This document shows, one piece after another, positions 56,255 to 64,000 of a DNA stretch of 64,000 nt. This DNA is from Paramesorhizobium leguminum (GTDB taxonomy: Bacteria > Pseudomonadota > Alphaproteobacteria > Rhizobiales > Rhizobiaceae): assembly GCF_003217235.1 (NCBI RefSeq), contig NZ_QJTF01000010.1, positions 62,001 to 126,000 on the forward strand. Direction: 5' to 3'. The position numbers and the translations under genes were made by a program. Each line of letters opens with the position of its first letter. Position 1 is the first letter of the stretch. Under the pieces are notes generated by a model. The model was not told the origin of the DNA. It saw nothing but the letters and a program-made list of their open reading frames with translations, and made no database searches.

Positions 56255-56269
56255 TGGCGTTATTGGTCC
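56248..56269. promoter_or_regulatory. Candidate GntR operator, start-proximal copy
   Basis: GAACCATTGGCGTTATTGGT followed by CC is a near-symmetric site (ACCA...TGGT) lying over one possible start codon of the GntR gene. It shares the GAACCA and TATTGGT half-sites with the perfect copy at 56404-56424. Confidence 0.4.
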
Positions 56270-56403
56270 ACACTCGATCCAGCTGGATTCTTGTCCCGCT
56301 GCATAAAGTTCTCCCGGCATTTCATGCCTTATCATTTTGTTCCCGTCTTCATTATAAACGGTACTTTTTGTTTCGTTTCAAGCAGGAAATTTGGAATAAT
56401 AGA

Positions 56404-56424
56404 GAACCAATAGAGTATTGGTTC
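56404..56424. promoter_or_regulatory. Candidate GntR operator, perfect copy
   Basis: GAACCAATA (56404-56412), GAG, TATTGGTTC (56416-56424): a perfect 9-bp inverted repeat with a 3-base centre, upstream of the GntR-led operon. Symmetry and spacing fit a dimeric regulator. The rest of 56270-56659 (about 390 bases) shows no gene or other repeat. Confidence 0.5.
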
Positions 56425-56659
56425 AGGGATGGGCCGGCGTGGGAGCAATGGCGGCCTGCGGGTTCCTGATGTTAGACTGAAAGCGTGGCAAGCCGGCTCT
56501 GCGAAAGGTCGATCAATCGCCAATGCGCGCCCGAATATTCCGCTGCCCACGCCTGGCATCAATGGAATGGGCGGGGCAGATTGCACTCAATAACCGCGAA
56601 TGCGCGCGCGGATCGGTGTAATCTGTGGGAACGATTCGCCGTGTAAACCCTGCAGGCCT

Positions 56660-57340
56660 ATGGAAACGTCGCTTTATCTGCCCGTCAAAGGCTTTCTGGA
56701 AAAGGCAGGTTACGTCGTCAAGGGAGAAGTCGGCGGCTGCGATCTCGTCGGCTTGAGCGATGGCGATCCTCCCGTGATCGTGATCTGTGAACTGAAACTG
56801 AGCTTCAATCTGGAACTCATCCTACAGGCCGTCGACCGCGCTGTTGCCGCGGACGAGATCTGGATCGCGGCGCGCGTGTCCGCCAGGGGCAAAGGCCGGG
56901 AGGCCGACAAGCGCTATCGCGATCTTTGCCGCAGGCTCGGGATTGGCATGCTCGGCGTTTCGGATGCGGGCGGCGTCAGCATTATCGTCGGCTCCGTATC
57001 GCCAATGCCCCGAACCGATCCGAAACGGCGCTCAAAGCTCATGCGCGAACACCAGCGGCGACGCGGCGATCCGGCGGTAGGCGGGAGCACGCGCATGCCT
57101 GTCATGACCGCCTATCGGCAGCAGGCGCTCGGCTGCGCGGCGGCGTTGGCATCCGGGCCGATGCGGGTGCGCGACATCAGATCGAGCGTCCCGGATGCCG
57201 GGAAGATCCTGCTTTCAAATGTCTACGGCTGGTTTGAGCGGCTTGAGCGGGGTGTTTACAACTTGACGGATGCCGGACGGGAGGCGCTGCAGCGATGGCC
57301 GCAGCAGGAGATGGAGACAACAAAAGCCGCTCCGGCGTGA
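56660..57340 (+). CDS. DUF2161 protein, putative PD-(D/E)XK-type nuclease fold
   Basis: 226 residues from METSLYLPVKGFLEKAGYVV at 56660; upstream in-frame codons are not family-like. The N-terminal half has the restriction-endonuclease-like pattern: GCDLVG supplies the aspartate and, 17 residues later, CELKLSF supplies the E-x-K. A helix with QAVDRAVAADEIWIAARVSA follows. The C-terminal third (VMTAYRQQALGCAAALASGP, then VYGWFERLERGVYNLTDAGR) looks like a winged helix. COG5482/DUF2161 members are widespread in alphaproteobacteria and uncharacterised. It stands alone between the GntR operon and hutD. Confidence 0.75.
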   Translation: METSLYLPVKGFLEKAGYVVKGEVGGCDLVGLSDGDPPVIVICELKLSFNLELILQAVDRAVAADEIWIAARVSARGKGREADKRYRDLCRRLGIGMLGVSDAGGVSIIVGSVSPMPRTDPKRRSKLMREHQRRRGDPAVGGSTRMPVMTAYRQQALGCAAALASGPMRVRDIRSSVPDAGKILLSNVYGWFERLERGVYNLTDAGREALQRWPQQEMETTKAAPA

Positions 57341-57382
57341 TTGCTAAATAGGAAATACATGGTTCCGTTGTCATCAGGCACT

Positions 57383-57967
57383 TCATGGTCCCTGGAAGAT
57401 CTCGATGACGAAAATCCTGCCGGGGCCGGATAAACGCAGCGGTTTTTCCACCGCGTTGTCGATGAGCAGGCAATCGAGCGAGGCAAGTTGCGCCGCTTGG
57501 GTCTCGTCATCCAAGCGTATGGCGCCATGATGGCATAAGATGACGGCCGGCGTGCCCCTTACGGGCATGGTCATTGGATGTTCCACATCCACGCGCCGTA
57601 CCGTGTGGGTGAAACGGCCGCGTCTCGTCATGACGTTAAGGTCGGTGATGGGACCATCCGTCAACCGGGCATGGACAGGGATATCAGCGGGAAAAGACAA
57701 GGGTGCGGAGGGGGTATTCAGGTGAATACACCCCTGTCCTTCGATTGAAAGCCCGAGTCCATTGCCGTCAAGGATGCAAAGCGTGCGGTCGATTTCAGGG
57801 AAGATGGAGAAGGGGCCGTCGCTCGCTACCTTCGCCATGCTGATCCGCCAGTCGAAATCCGATAGCCCCGCATGCGGTGGAAAGACGGCAATCTCCGTCG
57901 TCTCTCCACCGCCGTTTTTCCAGGGCATGCGGCGGTGATCCGCCGCTCGTAGAAGCGTGATGCCCAT
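57383..57967 (-). CDS. hutD: HutD-family protein
   Basis: 194 residues of the HutD/Ves cupin family. RAADHRRMPWKNGGGETTEI is the signature N-terminus; FDWRISMAKVASDGPFSIFP and DRTLCILDGNGLGLSI follow. HutD is thought to limit the upper level of hut expression, possibly by binding urocanate or a relative. It is the last hut gene and overlaps the YjiH-like stop by one base (TGATG). Confidence 0.93.
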   Translation of the reverse strand: MGITLLRAADHRRMPWKNGGGETTEIAVFPPHAGLSDFDWRISMAKVASDGPFSIFPEIDRTLCILDGNGLGLSIEGQGCIHLNTPSAPLSFPADIPVHARLTDGPITDLNVMTRRGRFTHTVRRVDVEHPMTMPVRGTPAVILCHHGAIRLDDETQAAQLASLDCLLIDNAVEKPLRLSGPGRIFVIEIFQGP

Positions 57968-59292
57968 CAGCCGAGCCAGCCTTTGGACGCGGCCCAGAAG
58001 GCGACGGGCGCCGTGAGAAGAATGCTGAGCGCGGTGCGGATATACCAGATCACGATCAGGTCACGGAACCGGAGCGGGATGGATGTCGCCAGCATGCAGG
58101 GGATCGAGGCCGAAAGGAACAGCACCTGGCTGACCGAGACGACCGCCGCCACGAACTTCAGCACCGGGTCGGCATCCCTAAGCAGGATTGCCGGAAGAAA
58201 CATCTCGGCAAGGCCTGAGGCCAGCGCCCTTGCGGCCTGCATCGGCTCGGCAAGCTGCGCGATCCAGGTGAACGGGTAGAGCGCAAAGCCGGGGATATCG
58301 AAGATCGGCGTGTATTTGGCGGCGAGCAATCCAAGAAGACCAACCGCCATGATGCTGGGCAGGATCATCGCTGCCATGCGCAGGCTATCGAGGAAGGTCG
58401 CGCCAAGCAGGGAGAAAATTCCGGGCGCCTTCTGGGCCTGTTCGATACCGGCGTCTATGGCCGTAGCCAAGCGGCCCTTGCCTTCGGGCAACGGCATGTC
58501 GCGGTCGCCCGTATGCTCCATTCCACGCAGAGGCCAGAGGCGGGCGACGATGGCCGAGACGATGAAGGTGACGACGAAGGTCGTCCAGAAATAGAGGTTC
58601 CACGCGCCCATCAGGCCGAGCGTCTTGGCGACGATGATCATGAAGGTTGCCGAAACGGTGGAGAATCCCGTGGCGACGATCGCCGCTTCGCGCGGGGTAT
58701 ATTTGCCTTCCTTGTAGACGCGATCGGTGATGAGGAGCGCCAGCGAATAGCTGCCGACGAAGGAGGCGACAGCGTCGATGGCCGACCAGCCGGGCGTGCG
58801 CCAGATCGGGCGCATGATCGGCTGGACGATGACACCGGTGAGTTCCAGAAGCCCGTAGCCGATGAGGAAGGCGAGCGCCAGCCCGCCGATGGGCACGATC
58901 AGGCCGACGGAGAGCACCAGCTTGTCGAACAGGAAAGGCAGCATGTCCGGGGTGAAAATCGCCGCCGGGCCTATGCCTGCCAGATACATGGCCGTGAGGA
59001 TGAGACCCAGCACGCGGAGCAGTGAAAACACTGTTTCGGTGGTGTTCTTGTTCCATGTGCCGCGAATGAAGGGCGCAATCGCGCCATAGGCGATCAGCGC
59101 GGTCACGAAGACGAGCGCCGCGGGCCGCAAATTCGTGGCGATTGCCGACGCCGCGTGATCGAGCAGGATGGTCGATTTTCCGCCGATGGTGACGGGCACG
59201 AAAAAGAAGAATATGCCGATGAAGCTGTAGACGATGAGCTTCAGGGCGGCGGTGCCGCGCGAGCCGCTTTGCGTGAGTACTGAGTCTGTCAT
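57967..59292 (-). CDS. YjiH-family membrane protein, candidate hut-linked transporter
   Basis: 441 residues, about ten helices, AAGGGGAAC upstream of the ATG at 59290-59292. KLIVYSFIGIFFFFVPVTIG opens the YjiH family; VQPIMRPIWRTPGWSAIDAV and ATGFSTVSATFMIIVAKTLG lie in its Gate (nucleoside-recognition-like) domain. Between hutU and hutD, and overlapping hutD, it is the likely histidine or urocanate carrier of this operon, though no member has firm biochemistry that I know of. A palindromic repeat separates it from hutU. Confidence 0.8.
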   Translation of the reverse strand: MTDSVLTQSGSRGTAALKLIVYSFIGIFFFFVPVTIGGKSTILLDHAASAIATNLRPAALVFVTALIAYGAIAPFIRGTWNKNTTETVFSLLRVLGLILTAMYLAGIGPAAIFTPDMLPFLFDKLVLSVGLIVPIGGLALAFLIGYGLLELTGVIVQPIMRPIWRTPGWSAIDAVASFVGSYSLALLITDRVYKEGKYTPREAAIVATGFSTVSATFMIIVAKTLGLMGAWNLYFWTTFVVTFIVSAIVARLWPLRGMEHTGDRDMPLPEGKGRLATAIDAGIEQAQKAPGIFSLLGATFLDSLRMAAMILPSIMAVGLLGLLAAKYTPIFDIPGFALYPFTWIAQLAEPMQAARALASGLAEMFLPAILLRDADPVLKFVAAVVSVSQVLFLSASIPCMLATSIPLRFRDLIVIWYIRTALSILLTAPVAFWAASKGWLG

Positions 59293-59323
59293 TGTAGTTC
59301 CCCTTATTTTTTGAAGTTTTAAA

Positions 59324-59555
59324 GCATTTCATATTTAGATGGAAACGCTGGCGGGACGTTTACCCCCCTCTGCCTTGCCAGGCATCTCCCCCTCAAGGGG
59401 GGAGATTGGCCTGCATCGGCGACGGCACATATTCTGGGAATATTGATGATTGGCGGAAGCGGCAATGACAGCGTAATCTCCCCCCTTGAGGGGGAGATGC
59501 CTGGCAAGGCAGAGGGGGGTATGTCTCGCGATTCCATTAAACCATGACCCGTTCT
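59324..59555. repeat. Palindromic MITE-like repeat, copy 3, between hutU and yjiH
   Basis: Outer arms ACCCCCCTCTGCCTTGCCAG and CTGGCAAGGCAGAGGGGGGT and inner arms CATCTCCCCCTCAAGGGG and CCCCTTGAGGGGGAGATG are inverted. End B (AGCATTTCATATTTAGATGG) equals the right end of the copy at 28763-28990; end A (ATTCCATTAAACC) is like that of 15721. Orientation is reversed relative to those copies. Confidence 0.85.
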
Positions 59556-59600
59556 AAAGCAGACGAGGCGGCCTTTTGGACCGCCTCGTTGAATGCCTCA

Positions 59601-61274
59601 TCAGTTGCCCAGAATGCCCGGAAGGCGCAGGCCCTTCTCCCGGGCGCAATCGATGGCGACGTCATAGCCTGCATCGGCATGGCGCATGACCCCCGTCGCC
59701 GGATCGTTCCACAATACCCGCTCGATGCGCCGCGCCGCATCGTCCGTGCCGTCGCAGCAGATCACCATGCCGGAGTGCTGTGAGAAGCCCATGCCGACGC
59801 CGCCGCCATGGTGCAGCGACACCCAGGTTGCGCCGGAGGCGGTGTTGAGCAGCGCGTTGAGCAGCGGCCAGTCGGAGACGGCGTCGGAGCCGTCCTTCAT
59901 CGCTTCCGTCTCGCGGTTCGGCGAGGCGACGGAGCCGGAATCGAGGTGATCTCGTCCGATCACGACAGGGGCTTTCAGCTCGCCCTTTGCGACCATCTCG
60001 TTGAAGGCGAGGCCGAGCTTGTGGCGGTCGCCGAGGCCCACCCAGCAGATGCGGGCGGGGAGGCCCTGAAAGGCGATGCGCTCGCGCGCCATGTCGAGCC
60101 AGTTGTGCAGGTGCTTGTTGTCGGGCAGAAGCTCCTTCACCTTGGCGTCGGTCTTGTAGATGTCTTCCGGATCGCCGGAAAGCGCGGCCCAGCGGAAGGG
60201 GCCGATGCCGCGGCAGAAGAGAGGACGGATATAGGCAGGGACGAAACCGGGGAAGGCGAAGGCGTTTTCCAGCCCTTCATCCTTGGCGACCTGCCGGATA
60301 TTGTTGCCGTAGTCGAGCGTCGGGACGCCCCGGTCCCAGAAGGCGAGCATGGCTTCGACATGCTCGCGCATCGACGCGCGGGCCGCCTTTTCCACACTCT
60401 TCGGATCGCTTTCGCGCTTCTCCCGCCATTCGGCCAGCGTCCAGCCCTTGGGCAGGTAGCCGTTGATCGGGTCATGCGCCGAGGTCTGGTCGGTGACCAT
60501 ATCGGGGCGCACGCCACGGCGCACCAGTTCCGGCAGGACCTCCGCCGCATTGCCGAGAAGGCCGACGGACTTTGCCTCGCCCGCCTTCGTCCAGCGGTCG
60601 ATCATGTCAAGCGCCTCGTCCGGCGTCGTCGCCTTGGCATCGACATAGCGGGTGCGCAGGCGGAAATCGATGCGGGTCTCGTCGCATTCCACCGCAAGGC
60701 AGCAGGCGCCCGCCATGACAGCGGCGAGCGGCTGCGCGCCGCCCATGCCCCCAAGGCCTGATGTCAGGATCCATTTTCCCTTGAGATCGCCGCCATAATG
60801 CTGGCGTCCAGCCTCCACAAAGGTTTCATAGGTGCCCTGAACGATGCCCTGCGTGCCGATATAGATCCACGAGCCCGCGGTCATCTGCCCATACATGGCG
60901 AGACCTTTCTTATCGAGCTCGTTGAAATGGTCCCAGGTTGCCCAATGGGGCACCAGATTGGAATTGGCGATGAGGACGCGCGGAGCGTTGGCGTGGGTCT
61001 TGAACACGCCGACCGGCTTGCCCGACTGCACCAGCAGTGTCTCGTCCTCTTCCAGCGTTTTCAGGGTCGCGACGATGCGGTCGAAATCATCCCAGGTGCG
61101 GGCGGCGCGGCCAATGCCGCCATAGACCACCAGCTCGTTCGGGTTCTCGGCTACATCAGGGTCGAGATTGTTCATCAGCATCCGCAGCGGCGCTTCGGTC
61201 AGCCAGCTCTTGGCGTTGAGCTCGGTTCCGCGCGGCGCCCGGATTTCGCGGATATTGTGGCGTGGGTTGGTCAT
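59601..61274 (-). CDS. hutU: Urocanate hydratase HutU
   Basis: 557 residues, the normal length; AAAGGAACC upstream of the [23 protein letters not shown] is the start block, [20 protein letters not shown] the NAD site, and [19 protein letters not shown] and [20 protein letters not shown] the active-site blocks. NAD acts here as an electrophile, converting urocanate to imidazolone propionate. It follows hutG in the operon after a palindromic repeat of 153 bases. Confidence 0.98.
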   Translation of the reverse strand: MTNPRHNIREIRAPRGTELNAKSWLTEAPLRMLMNNLDPDVAENPNELVVYGGIGRAARTWDDFDRIVATLKTLEEDETLLVQSGKPVGVFKTHANAPRVLIANSNLVPHWATWDHFNELDKKGLAMYGQMTAGSWIYIGTQGIVQGTYETFVEAGRQHYGGDLKGKWILTSGLGGMGGAQPLAAVMAGACCLAVECDETRIDFRLRTRYVDAKATTPDEALDMIDRWTKAGEAKSVGLLGNAAEVLPELVRRGVRPDMVTDQTSAHDPINGYLPKGWTLAEWREKRESDPKSVEKAARASMREHVEAMLAFWDRGVPTLDYGNNIRQVAKDEGLENAFAFPGFVPAYIRPLFCRGIGPFRWAALSGDPEDIYKTDAKVKELLPDNKHLHNWLDMARERIAFQGLPARICWVGLGDRHKLGLAFNEMVAKGELKAPVVIGRDHLDSGSVASPNRETEAMKDGSDAVSDWPLLNALLNTASGATWVSLHHGGGVGMGFSQHSGMVICCDGTDDAARRIERVLWNDPATGVMRHADAGYDVAIDCAREKGLRLPGILGN

Positions 61275-61314
61275 GTGTGGGTTCCTTTAATACTGCTTTT
61301 CCTAGATCCCTTCA

Positions 61315-61467
61315 CCCTCGTGGTTCGAGGCTCCCCTTCGACTCGCTCGCAAGCTCGCGGCTCAGGGTCGCACCTCACCATGAGGGTGAACGGGCGCCGG
61401 CGCTTGCAGTAGCCCTCATCCTGAGGTGCGATTGGAGCGAAGCGAAATGAGCCTCGAAGGACGAGGG
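61315..61467. repeat. Palindromic repeat element between hutG and hutU
   Basis: CCCTCGTGGTTCGAGGCTC (from 61315) and GAGCCTCGAAGGACGAGGG (to 61467) form outer arms with two mismatches, and GGTCGCACCTCACCATGAGG and CCCTCATCCTGAGGTGCGAT form inner arms. The family differs from the other repeats here but occupies the same sort of intra-operon gap. Confidence 0.85.
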
Positions 61468-61482
61468 CGCTTGGCGATTCCA

Positions 61483-62292
61483 TCAACGAACGAACCGCTG
61501 TGTTGTCAGTGCGAGCGCTTCGATGCGCTGGAGAATGGCTTTCAGATGAATACGAAGCTTTTCAGCCTTCGTCTCGTCATAGGCGAAAGGCGGAGCTTCT
61601 GAAGCGAGATGGGTGGATTGCGCCAGTTCCATCTGGATGGCGTGGACGCCTGTTTCCGGCTTGCCGTAATGGCGCGTGGTCCAGCCGCCCTTGAAGCGTC
61701 CGTTGAGGATGGAAGTGTATCCGTCGGCGCCCCCGGCGATCTCCTTTACAGCCGCCTCGATTTCCGGCGCGCAGGTCTTGCCATTATCGGTGCCGATGTT
61801 GAAATCCGGCAGCTTGCCTTCGAAGAGAAAGGGGATTTGCGAGCGGATCGAATGGCAGTCGTAGAGGATGGCGACGCCGTGGATCGTCTTCACCCGCTCG
61901 ATTTCAGCGACAAGGGCTGCATGATAGGGCGCGTGGAAGGCGGCGAGCCGGGCCTTGATGTCGGCCTCATCCGGTTCCCCGCCTTCCAGCCAGATCGGCT
62001 CGCCGTCGAAATCGGTTTCGGGAATGAGGCCCGTGGTGTTCTGGCCGGGATAAAGGCTGGTGCCTAGGGGATCGCGGTTGGCGTCTACACAATAGCGATG
62101 GAAGGTGGCGCGGACAGTGGTCGCATCCGGCAACAGCCCGTCATAGAGCTTGTGAATATGCCAGTCTGTATCCGCCAGCAGACGCCCATTGGCGTTGAGC
62201 CTCTCCCCTATATCCGATGGCACCTCGGTTCCCGTGTGGGGAAAAGCAAGGATGACGGGCGAGTTGCCTTGGCGGACTTCGAATGCGGCCAT
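61483..62292 (-). CDS. hutG: N-formylglutamate deformylase HutG
   Basis: 269 residues of the FGase family (PF05013). VILAFPHTGTEVPSDIGERL, DTDWHIHKLYDG and HRYCVDANRDPLGTSLYP carry the likely zinc ligands, and YDCHSIRSQIPFLFEG the catalytic histidine. The enzyme releases formate and glutamate, so the five-step route with formiminoglutamate deiminase (HutF, not in the window) is implied. The ATG is one base after the hutH stop. Confidence 0.94.
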   Translation of the reverse strand: MAAFEVRQGNSPVILAFPHTGTEVPSDIGERLNANGRLLADTDWHIHKLYDGLLPDATTVRATFHRYCVDANRDPLGTSLYPGQNTTGLIPETDFDGEPIWLEGGEPDEADIKARLAAFHAPYHAALVAEIERVKTIHGVAILYDCHSIRSQIPFLFEGKLPDFNIGTDNGKTCAPEIEAAVKEIAGGADGYTSILNGRFKGGWTTRHYGKPETGVHAIQMELAQSTHLASEAPPFAYDETKAEKLRIHLKAILQRIEALALTTQRFVR

Positions 62293-62293
62293 G

Positions 62294-63832
62294 TCAATTT
62301 TCCAATGCGGGGAGGATACCGGCGGAAACAGAGTTATTCAGCGCGCCGGTGGCGACGAGACCGCGCGCCGCCTTCAGGTCATCAGCCATATAGCGGTCGA
62401 TCTCGAGTTCCGGCACGGCGGCTCGTATCGTGGCGTGCGCTTTCAGCAGTTCCGGGCTGGTTTTGAGAGGCGCGCGCAGATCGAGGCCTTGCGCGGCGGT
62501 GATCGCCTCGATGCCGATGATGGAGAAGAGGTTTTCGCTCATCTGCATGAGGCGGCGCGCGCCGTGGCAGGCCATGGAGACGTGGTCTTCCTGATTGGCC
62601 GAGGTGGGCGTGGAATCGACCGATGCCGGGTGCGACATCTGCTTGTTTTCGCTCATCAGCGCGGCGGAGGTCACCTCCGCGATCATCAACCCGGAATTGA
62701 GGCCGGGCTTCCTGGCGAGAAATGGCGGCAGGCCGAAGCTCAACGCGGGATCGACGAGAAGCGCGATGCGGCGCTGCGAAATCGCGCCGATCTCGCAGAT
62801 GGCGAGCGCAATCTGGTCGGCGGCGAAGGCGACCGGCTCAGCGTGGAAGTTCCCGCCCGATATCACGGAGCCGTCGCTGACCACCAGCGGGTTGTCGGTG
62901 ACGGCATTGGCTTCGATTTCCAGCGTGCGTGCGGTCATGCGCAAGAGATCGAGGCAGGCGCCATCCACCTGCGGCTGGCAGCGGATGCAATAGGGGTCCT
63001 GCACGCGCTCGTCGCCTTCGAGATGGCTTGCCCGGATTTGCGAGCCTTCCAGAAGGGTGCGCAGCGCATAAGCGGTATCGATCTGGCCCTTATGGCCCCT
63101 GAGCGTATGGATTTCCGGATGGAAGGGGGCCGACGAACCCATGGCGGCGTCGGTCGAAAGCGCGCCTGTGATGAGGGCGCTTTGCGCCGCGCGGTGCGTT
63201 CGAAACAGCCCGGCAAGAGCAAGCGCGGTGGAAACCTGCGTGCCGTTGATGAGGGCGAGCCCTTCCTTGGCGGCGAGCACGACGGGTTTCAGCCCTGCCT
63301 TGGACAGCGCGTCTCTCGCGGCAAGCCGCTCGCCTTGAACGAAGGCTTCGCCTTCGCCGATCATCGCGGCAGCCATGTGGGCGAGCGGCGCCAGATCACC
63401 CGATGCGCCGACGGAGCCCTTCTCCGGGATGACGGGGATGACGCTTTTCTCCAGCATGTCCTCGATAAGGCGGACAATCTCCATCCGCACGCCGGACGCG
63501 CAGCGCCCGAGCGAGATCAGCTTCAGCACCATGATGAGGCGGACGATCTCTTCCGTGAAAGGCGCGCCGACGCCGCAGCAATGCGAAAGGATCAGATTGC
63601 GCTGGAGCGTGGTGACATCGGAGGCGTCGATGCGGATGCTCGCCAGCTTGCCGAAGCCGGTGTTGACGCCATAGACCGGCTGGTCGCTGCCTGCGATTTC
63701 CGCGATGCGACCTGCAGCCTTTTCGATGCCTGCATGAAAGGCCGGATCGATCCGCGCCGCCGCGCCGGTCCAGTAAATTCTCTCAAGCGTACCGAGCGGT
63801 ACGGCACCGGGCTCAAGCAAAATTGTCGTCAT
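62294..63832 (-). CDS. hutH: Histidine ammonia-lyase HutH
   Basis: 512 residues from ATG 63830-63832; the frame is open to 63928 but only inside hutI. The tripeptide Ala143-Ser144-Gly145 in [15 protein letters not shown] forms the MIO electrophile. [15 protein letters not shown] supplies the catalytic tyrosine, and [15 protein letters not shown] lies later; [18 protein letters not shown] is the C-terminal block. It turns histidine into urocanate and ammonia. Its start overlaps the hutI stop (ATGA). Confidence 0.98.
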   Translation of the reverse strand: MTTILLEPGAVPLGTLERIYWTGAAARIDPAFHAGIEKAAGRIAEIAGSDQPVYGVNTGFGKLASIRIDASDVTTLQRNLILSHCCGVGAPFTEEIVRLIMVLKLISLGRCASGVRMEIVRLIEDMLEKSVIPVIPEKGSVGASGDLAPLAHMAAAMIGEGEAFVQGERLAARDALSKAGLKPVVLAAKEGLALINGTQVSTALALAGLFRTHRAAQSALITGALSTDAAMGSSAPFHPEIHTLRGHKGQIDTAYALRTLLEGSQIRASHLEGDERVQDPYCIRCQPQVDGACLDLLRMTARTLEIEANAVTDNPLVVSDGSVISGGNFHAEPVAFAADQIALAICEIGAISQRRIALLVDPALSFGLPPFLARKPGLNSGLMIAEVTSAALMSENKQMSHPASVDSTPTSANQEDHVSMACHGARRLMQMSENLFSIIGIEAITAAQGLDLRAPLKTSPELLKAHATIRAAVPELEIDRYMADDLKAARGLVATGALNNSVSAGILPALEN

Positions 63833-64000
63833 TGTCCCCTCCATATCCGGCGATGCAGGGGATTGAAGCCCATGCGGTAGACGAGTTCCGCCGGGCGTTC
63901 GATATCCCAGATGGCGAGGTCGGCCCATTTGCCGACTTCGAGCGTTCCGGTCTCAGAGAGAATGCCGAGCACGCGGGCTGCCTCGCGCGTCACCCCGGCG
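63829..64000 (-). CDS. hutI: Imidazolonepropionase HutI, C-terminal part
   Basis: Reverse reading from the window edge to TGA at 63829-63831. The visible 56 residues include [39 protein letters not shown] and [12 protein letters not shown]. This is the C-terminal end of an amidohydrolase of the HutI/imidazolonepropionase group. The 4-base overlap with hutH confirms the operon. The metal ligands lie outside the window. Confidence 0.93.
   Translation of the reverse strand, partial: AGVTREAARVLGILSETGTLEVGKWADLAIWDIERPAELVYRMGFNPLHRRIWRGQ

Noticed and set aside
62189-63880. 563-codon forward open frame opposite hutH
   Set aside because: Antisense to hutH, whose MIO motif and operon overlaps make its strand certain.

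Overview
The window reads as chromosomal DNA of a GC-rich alphaproteobacterium of the order Hyphomicrobiales (Rhizobiales), most likely near Brucellaceae/Ochrobactrum or Phyllobacteriaceae. This rests on the gene content (C-P lyase cluster with a LbH acyltransferase, cysNC fusion, PE-Lig-Pol ligD with several ku genes, hut operon with hutD) and on short palindromic repeats of the kind common in that group. Genus is an inference. No rRNA, tRNA, CRISPR array, integrase or transposase was seen.

Layout. 1-3.1 kb: a truncated CNNM/DUF21 membrane protein, an MFS permease, a well-formed three-hairpin small-RNA candidate (2184-2283) and a phage-like GH108 muramidase. 3.7-9.1 kb: a DNA-repair island with ku and ligD on the plus strand and a second ku on the minus strand, enclosing a RES/Xre toxin-antitoxin pair with a perfect palindrome upstream. 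9.2-15.7 kb: a DMT exporter and an oppABC-oppDF peptide importer. 16-24 kb: an SDR protein, cysD-cysNC-cysQ for sulfate activation, a YadGH-like ABC exporter and an MHS-type MFS permease. 24.5-29.7 kb: cyoABCD plus a SURF1 gene. 29.7-40.6 kb: phosphonate C-P lyase cluster, phnF diverging from phnGHIJKL-acyltransferase-phnCDE-phnM-phnN. 40.7-44.7 kb: a partly decayed hexuronate cluster (uxaB remnant, GntR regulator, uxaA, zinc dehydrogenase, possible TRAP permease remnant). 44.8-47.3 kb: an orphan GMC oxidoreductase and a GNAT enzyme. 47.5-56.3 kb: one long minus-strand operon, GntR regulator - solute-binding protein - two permeases - gamma-glutamyltransferase - TauE/SafE permease - double ABC ATPase, which I read as import and breakdown of glutathione or another gamma-glutamyl peptide. 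56.7-64 kb: a DUF2161 protein, then the hut operon for histidine degradation (hutI, cut by the window edge, then hutH-hutG-hutU-yjiH-like-hutD).

The most striking whole-window pattern is a set of palindromic repeat elements placed between genes of the same operon. In all three binding-protein-dependent importers (opp, phn, gamma-glutamyl peptide) one sits exactly between the binding-protein gene and the permease gene, where a hairpin could keep binding-protein mRNA in excess. No wholly new enzymatic system is evident. The best candidates for undescribed biology are the anti-Shine-Dalgarno small RNA, the repeat placement, the gamma-glutamyl peptide operon with its twin operators, and the toxin-antitoxin pair lodged between NHEJ genes.
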